From: Natronorubrum halalkaliphilum
GTDB taxonomy: Archaea; Halobacteriota; Halobacteria; Halobacteriales; Natrialbaceae
Direction of reading: 5' to 3'
Length of the DNA: 64,000 nucleotides
Assembly: GCF_009834785.1 (NCBI RefSeq)
Contig: NZ_WUYX01000033.1
Span: 1 to 64,000 of the forward strand
This document shows positions 60,401 to 64,000 of the stretch, in pieces; within the stretch, counting starts at the first letter, position 1, and each line of letters starts with the position of its first letter. A program made the translations under genes and the position numbers. The notes below the pieces were generated by a model that was not told the DNA's origin, searched no databases, and was given only the letters and a program-made list of their open reading frames with translations.

Positions 60401-61621
60401 TCACTCGAGCGCCGTCGTCGGTACGACGTCGACCCGCTCGCCGGCGGCGAGCCCCTCCGTCGTGAGGACGAACCCGTCCGCGGCGGCCGCCCGCGTACTC
60501 GAGGAGAGGACGCTCGGGTCGAACGTCTCCTCGTAGACCGACAGCGGCGAGGACGCGTGGCCGAGCGGCGTCGCGTCGTCGCCGTCGAGGGTCACCGGAA
60601 TCGCGTAGGTGAACCCCGACGGACCGAGGCCGACGTCCTGGGTGAACGTTCGCTCGAGCGACGGCGGACTCGCCTCCCCGGTAAAGAGCGGCCGGGCGAC
60701 GAGGGTCGTACTCACGTAGGCGCCGATGGGTTTGCCCGGAACGGCGACGGCGAGCGCGTCGTACGCCGGAAGCCGGGCGATCGCGATCGGCTTCCCGGGC
60801 CGAATCCGGACCCGGTGGAACGTGACCTCGCCGAGCGACGCGAGCGCGTCGAGGACGTAGTCTTTCTTTCCGACGCTGGTGCCCCCGGTCGTCACGACGA
60901 CGTCGTTCGCTTCCGCGAGGTCGGCGATCCGGTCCTCGACCCGGTCGTCCTCGTCGGGAACCGATCCTTCGTAGGTCGGTTCGTGGCCCCAGCCTCGAAC
61001 CAGGTTACAGAGCATCGGCGAGTCGAGATCCGTGTGTCGCCCCTCGTGGATTTCGGTGCCGGTCGCGAGCACCGCGACGGAGAACGGCTCCGCGACGGCG
61101 ACTTCCTCCCGGCCGACGTCCCGAAGCAAGATCGCATCGAGCGCCGAGAGCCGATCGCCGGCCGCGTAGAGTCGGTCGCCGGCGGCGACGTTCGAGCCAC
61201 GCTCGTAGACGTAGGTTCCCGCGTCGAGATCGGGTTTCTCGAGTCGGTCGTCGACGACGGACGTGTCCTCGCGCTTGACGACCGTGTCGGCTCGTTTCGG
61301 CAGCGGCGCACCCGTCGCGATCTCGATCGCCCGTCCGGCCTCGAGCGTCGGCGGCTCCGTCTCCGGGTAGATATCCGCGTCGACGACCTCGAGCGGCCCC
61401 TCATCCTCGGCGGCGAACGCGTAGCCGTCCATCGTGGCGTGGTCGGCCGCCGGCTGATCGGCCTCGGCGACTACGTCCTCGGCGATCACCCGACCGGCTA
61501 CTCGATCGACGGCTACCGTTTCCGTCTGCGTCTGCGCCCTGTCCTCGAGAAAGGAGTCCCGACAGGCGAGTGCGTGATCGATCGCGTCTTCGAGCCAGAG
61601 CAGGTCGTCGTGATCGGACAT
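60401..61621 (-). CDS. moeA: Molybdopterin molybdotransferase
   Basis: A 406-residue MoeA inserting molybdenum into adenylylated molybdopterin. HATMDGYAFAAEDEG near residue 60, GDRLSALDAILLRDVG, and TTGGTSVGKKDYVLDAL with the conserved GGxS and Asp are diagnostic, as is the C-terminal AVPGKPIGAYV. The minus-strand T-rich box at 61645-61654 (CGCTTTTTCG) is about 27 bp upstream of the ATG, so leaderless. No other molybdenum-cofactor genes are in view. Confidence 0.93.
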   Translation of the reverse strand: MSDHDDLLWLEDAIDHALACRDSFLEDRAQTQTETVAVDRVAGRVIAEDVVAEADQPAADHATMDGYAFAAEDEGPLEVVDADIYPETEPPTLEAGRAIEIATGAPLPKRADTVVKREDTSVVDDRLEKPDLDAGTYVYERGSNVAAGDRLYAAGDRLSALDAILLRDVGREEVAVAEPFSVAVLATGTEIHEGRHTDLDSPMLCNLVRGWGHEPTYEGSVPDEDDRVEDRIADLAEANDVVVTTGGTSVGKKDYVLDALASLGEVTFHRVRIRPGKPIAIARLPAYDALAVAVPGKPIGAYVSTTLVARPLFTGEASPPSLERTFTQDVGLGPSGFTYAIPVTLDGDDATPLGHASSPLSVYEETFDPSVLSSSTRAAAADGFVLTTEGLAAGERVDVVPTTALE

Positions 61622-61735
61622 GGTGGTGGCATTCGGCGCAACCGAAAAAGCGTTTGTGACGTCGTCCCGTGGTCTCGAGCGCGAAGGAGACGGGGTCCGT
61701 AGATGCGTTCTGCTCGTCTCGTGAGCGCTGTTCCC

Positions 61736-62230
61736 CTATTGTGGTTCTCGTTCGCCTTCAGCTACTCCTTCTTCTCCCCCTTTCAGTTCTCGCTCACGTT
61801 TTGCCTCTTGCTCCGCTCTCACCGTCTCGATCGCCGGCTCGAGTTCGTCGTAGAGCGCCTCGGCGTCCGCCGGAAAGACCTCGACGGGTTTCGGCTGACT
61901 GTGGGTGTGGATCCGGACTCGGTCGCGATGGCGATAGGTGCGATAGATGCTCCAGCAACCGAACGCGGCCAGTCCGACGCCGGCGAAGGCGTTTTCCGGA
62001 ATCGAGTAGACGCCGAACGCGACGAGGGACAGGCTCAGTATCGCGAGAAACCAGTTGAACGATTCGTTGCTGACCTCGCTGACGTTCGTGTACGGAACGC
62101 TCGTGGTCTCGTCGCGCTTTCGCACGAGGAGACGGCTGTCGGTCACCGCGATCTCCTCGCCCGAACGAAGGTCGCCTCGATAGTGGAGCCGTTCGCCGGT
62201 ATCGAGGTCGAGACCGTTTCGACTCGGCAT
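61736..62230 (-). CDS. Membrane protein with PH-like domain
   Basis: A 164-residue protein: a beta-rich N terminus (LDTGERLHYRGDLRSGEEIAVTDSRLLVRKRD) of PH-like type, two hydrophobic helices (about 62-78 and 83-97), then a charged C-terminal tail ending in coil (AEQEAKRERELKGGEEG). It recalls haloarchaeal small PH-domain membrane proteins such as the one at 9861 but is not closely related. The ATG at 62230 is backed by TATA-like GTTTGATTACG at 62250-62260. Confidence 0.7.
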   Translation of the reverse strand: MPSRNGLDLDTGERLHYRGDLRSGEEIAVTDSRLLVRKRDETTSVPYTNVSEVSNESFNWFLAILSLSLVAFGVYSIPENAFAGVGLAAFGCWSIYRTYRHRDRVRIHTHSQPKPVEVFPADAEALYDELEPAIETVRAEQEAKRERELKGGEEGVAEGEREPQ

Positions 62231-62322
62231 TACCGTCTCTCGACGAGCGTTCGTAATCAAACTTTCCCCGATTCGGCAAAAATACGCGTCGAATCGGCCG
62301 GTTGGCCGTCGGTTCGTCGCGG

Positions 62323-63888
62323 TTAGTCGGCTCTGTCGACCGGTTTCGGATCGTCAGACGAGCGCATCTTCTCGAACATGGTAACGAACTCCTCGTCGTC
62401 TTCGGCGAGTTGTTCCCACTGCGAGAGTCCGCGTTCCTCTTTCGTTCCGCGAATCGTGTTGTCGAGCACGAAGGCGACGATCCCACCGACCGCCATCGTC
62501 GTCGAGCCGATCACGAAGATCGTATCGGAGACGATCTGTTCGCCGAGGATCGGTCCGATCACCGTCGCGCCGGAGGCGATCTCCTGGAACTCGGCGGCGC
62601 CGCCGACGTTCGCCATGTACTCCGGAATCGCGAGGCCGAGGAAGAGCGCGATACCGATGATGAAGACGTTACGCGAGGCGTCGAGGTCGACGTACTTGAG
62701 GTTCGACAGACCAACGGCGGCGATCTGTCCGAACATCGCGATGTACAGTGCGCCGACGATCGGCGTCGGAATCGTCGTGATCAACGCGCCGAAGTAGCCG
62801 ACGAATCCGACGAGTAACATCACGATCGCACCGATCTGGACGACGTAGCGCGATGCGACGCCGGTGATACCGATCGCACCGATGTTCTCACCGTAGGAGG
62901 TCGAGCCGTTGCCCGTCCCCATGATACCGGCGATCACGTTGCCGACTCCTTCCATTCCGATCCCGTGGTTGATCCGTTTCTCGCTCGGCGCACCGACGCC
63001 GGCGATGCGGGCGACGGCGTAGTAGTCGCCGAGACTCTCGACCATCGAGGCGAGAATACCGGCGAAGATCCCGACCGTGAACGCGAGGGTAACCTGTGGC
63101 ATCCCCCACTGCAGCGGCGTGATTACCTGGATCGCAGACGCCTCGGCGACGGCTGCGCTGTCGACGTAGCCGACCGTTTCAGGTCCGTATACGCCGGTCG
63201 CGGACAATACCGCGGCGAGGACCCACGCGACGACGATTCCCAGCAGGACCGGGAACAGTTTCGCGTACCGGCTGTACTGATCGAGGTACTGGGAGAACAG
63301 GACGATCAGGAACAGCGTCAGTCCCAGCAGCCACCAGTTCTGGTCGGGCGTCGTCACGTCTTGGACGCCGACGAGCGAGAGACCGATCAGAACGATCACC
63401 GGGGCGATAACGACCGGCGAAAGGTAGTACTTCAGCTTCCCCAGCGCGCCGATGTAACCCAGCAAGACCTGGACTAACGCAGCGACGATGATCGCGCCCT
63501 GTAGCTCGACTATCGTCGCCTCCCAGCCGGTACCCATCGCGGCGATGATCGCCAGCGCCGGCGCGAGTAGCGCGAAGGTACCTCCCTGAACGATCGGATA
63601 CCGATTCCCGAACGTCGTCTGTAACAGCGTCGCGATACCCGAAACGACGAAGAACGTCCCCACGAGCCGCGCCGTTTCCGCTGCGGGCATCTCCATCGCC
63701 CCCGCAAGGATCAGCGGGATCGCGACGGTCGCGCCGATCATTGTCAGATAGTGCTGTACCCCCAGCAGGATCGATTCGCCCAGCGGTGGTTTATCATCGA
63801 TCCCGTACTCGACGAACGACGCCTCCTCGCGGGAGATGTCCCCGCCGTCCGTTCTGATTTCGTCCGTACGTTCGTTGTGATCAGTCAT
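62323..63888 (-). CDS. NCS2 family purine/pyrimidine permease
   Basis: A 521-residue transporter with about 12-14 membrane helices. The NCS2 signature QGGTFALLAPALAIIAAMG and the substrate region NGSTSYGENIGAIGITGVASR are present, along with VESLGDYYAVARIAG. It transports xanthine, uracil or uric acid with protons or sodium; the haloarchaeal substrate is unclear. The acidic tail after the last helix (LAEDDEEFVTMFEKM) is cytoplasmic. The ATG at 63888 is preceded by GGAG seven to ten bases upstream, an unusually visible Shine-Dalgarno site, so this mRNA probably has a leader. Confidence 0.92.
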   Translation of the reverse strand: MTDHNERTDEIRTDGGDISREEASFVEYGIDDKPPLGESILLGVQHYLTMIGATVAIPLILAGAMEMPAAETARLVGTFFVVSGIATLLQTTFGNRYPIVQGGTFALLAPALAIIAAMGTGWEATIVELQGAIIVAALVQVLLGYIGALGKLKYYLSPVVIAPVIVLIGLSLVGVQDVTTPDQNWWLLGLTLFLIVLFSQYLDQYSRYAKLFPVLLGIVVAWVLAAVLSATGVYGPETVGYVDSAAVAEASAIQVITPLQWGMPQVTLAFTVGIFAGILASMVESLGDYYAVARIAGVGAPSEKRINHGIGMEGVGNVIAGIMGTGNGSTSYGENIGAIGITGVASRYVVQIGAIVMLLVGFVGYFGALITTIPTPIVGALYIAMFGQIAAVGLSNLKYVDLDASRNVFIIGIALFLGLAIPEYMANVGGAAEFQEIASGATVIGPILGEQIVSDTIFVIGSTTMAVGGIVAFVLDNTIRGTKEERGLSQWEQLAEDDEEFVTMFEKMRSSDDPKPVDRAD

Positions 63889-64000
63889 ATGTCCATCTCC
63901 TGTTGATGATTGTCTACCGTGTCGAGTGTCCACACCCGTACAGGTATAGGAACAAAACCAAAGCGAACACATATAAAGGTACCGCCGTAGGCGGGCGATC
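63878..64000 (-). promoter_or_regulatory. Upstream region of NCS2 permease gene
   Basis: On the minus strand, GGAGATGG (63892-63899) precedes ATG 63888 as a ribosome-binding site. TATA-like TTCCTATACC (about 63942-63951) and ACCTTTATATG (about 63967-63978) would give leaders of roughly 30 or 55 nt. The window ends within this region. Confidence 0.45.

Noticed and set aside
1-64000. tRNA or rRNA genes
   Set aside because: Scanned for T-loop (GGTTCGAATC-like) and acceptor pairs; matches fall in coding sequence without a cloverleaf.

Overview
The window reads as chromosomal DNA of a haloarchaeon. Support: high GC; very acidic proteins; Tat (RR) signals followed by lipobox cysteines (multicopper oxidase, PhnD, thioredoxin-like and small Tat proteins); TATA-like boxes about 25-30 bp before many start codons, implying leaderless mRNAs; and archaeal families such as MC1, Orc1/Cdc6, two-subunit PheRS, a duplicated tRNA-splicing endonuclease and a tubulin/FtsZ-like protein. 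Several small families and the palindromic repeats suggest the Natrinema/Haloterrigena group; that placement is inference.

Layout. 1-1432: an array of promoter-like units, then an HTH regulator overlapping a small membrane protein. 1522-2685: Tat-exported two-domain multicopper oxidase. 3004-9678: minus-strand 2-oxoacid dehydrogenase operon (E1alpha, E1beta, E2, E3) with lipoyl synthase upstream, so the complex and its cofactor enzyme sit together. 9861-18742: membrane/PH-like proteins, a Ski2-like helicase, a HAD phosphatase, a DJ-1/PfpI protein, MazG, an HD phosphohydrolase and a small P-loop kinase. 19045-21750: phosphonate-type ABC transporter (binding protein, ATPase, permease). 21825-30799: HD protein, thioredoxin-like lipoprotein, a NucS-N/zinc-ribbon protein, tRNA endonuclease, FtsZ-like protein, MGMT, TrpRS and a large unknown acidic protein. 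30872-34752: pheST with a possible Phe-rich leader peptide, leader hairpins and a terminator hairpin. 34756-44426: AbrB-like and MC1 chromatin proteins, amidase, GATase, membrane proteins, DUF368, two enoyl-reductase-like/ferredoxin loci and a methyltransferase. 44702-54142: carotenoid oxygenase, tandem nitroreductase, MutS-like ATPase, ASCH protein, amidohydrolase, DUF1059 and an Orc1/Cdc6 protein. 54236-64000: second saccharopine-dehydrogenase-like protein, a TrkA-C-type pseudogene, small stress-type proteins, a 1.28-kb gene-poor AT-rich gap, CaiB/BaiF CoA-transferase, MoeA and an NCS2 purine/pyrimidine permease.

No rRNA, tRNA, CRISPR array, integrase or intact transposase was seen. Mobile-DNA traces are three families of 80-110 bp palindromic, MITE-like elements. 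Three copies begin exactly at, and share bases with, the stop codon of the adjacent gene.

The most interesting candidate is the pheST leader. A TATA box is followed at leaderless spacing by a 28-codon frame ending GFGFFFAR, then stop. A strong hairpin lies between it and pheS. This resembles bacterial phenylalanine attenuators, which would be unusual in an archaeon. All functional calls come from reading motifs by eye, without database searches.
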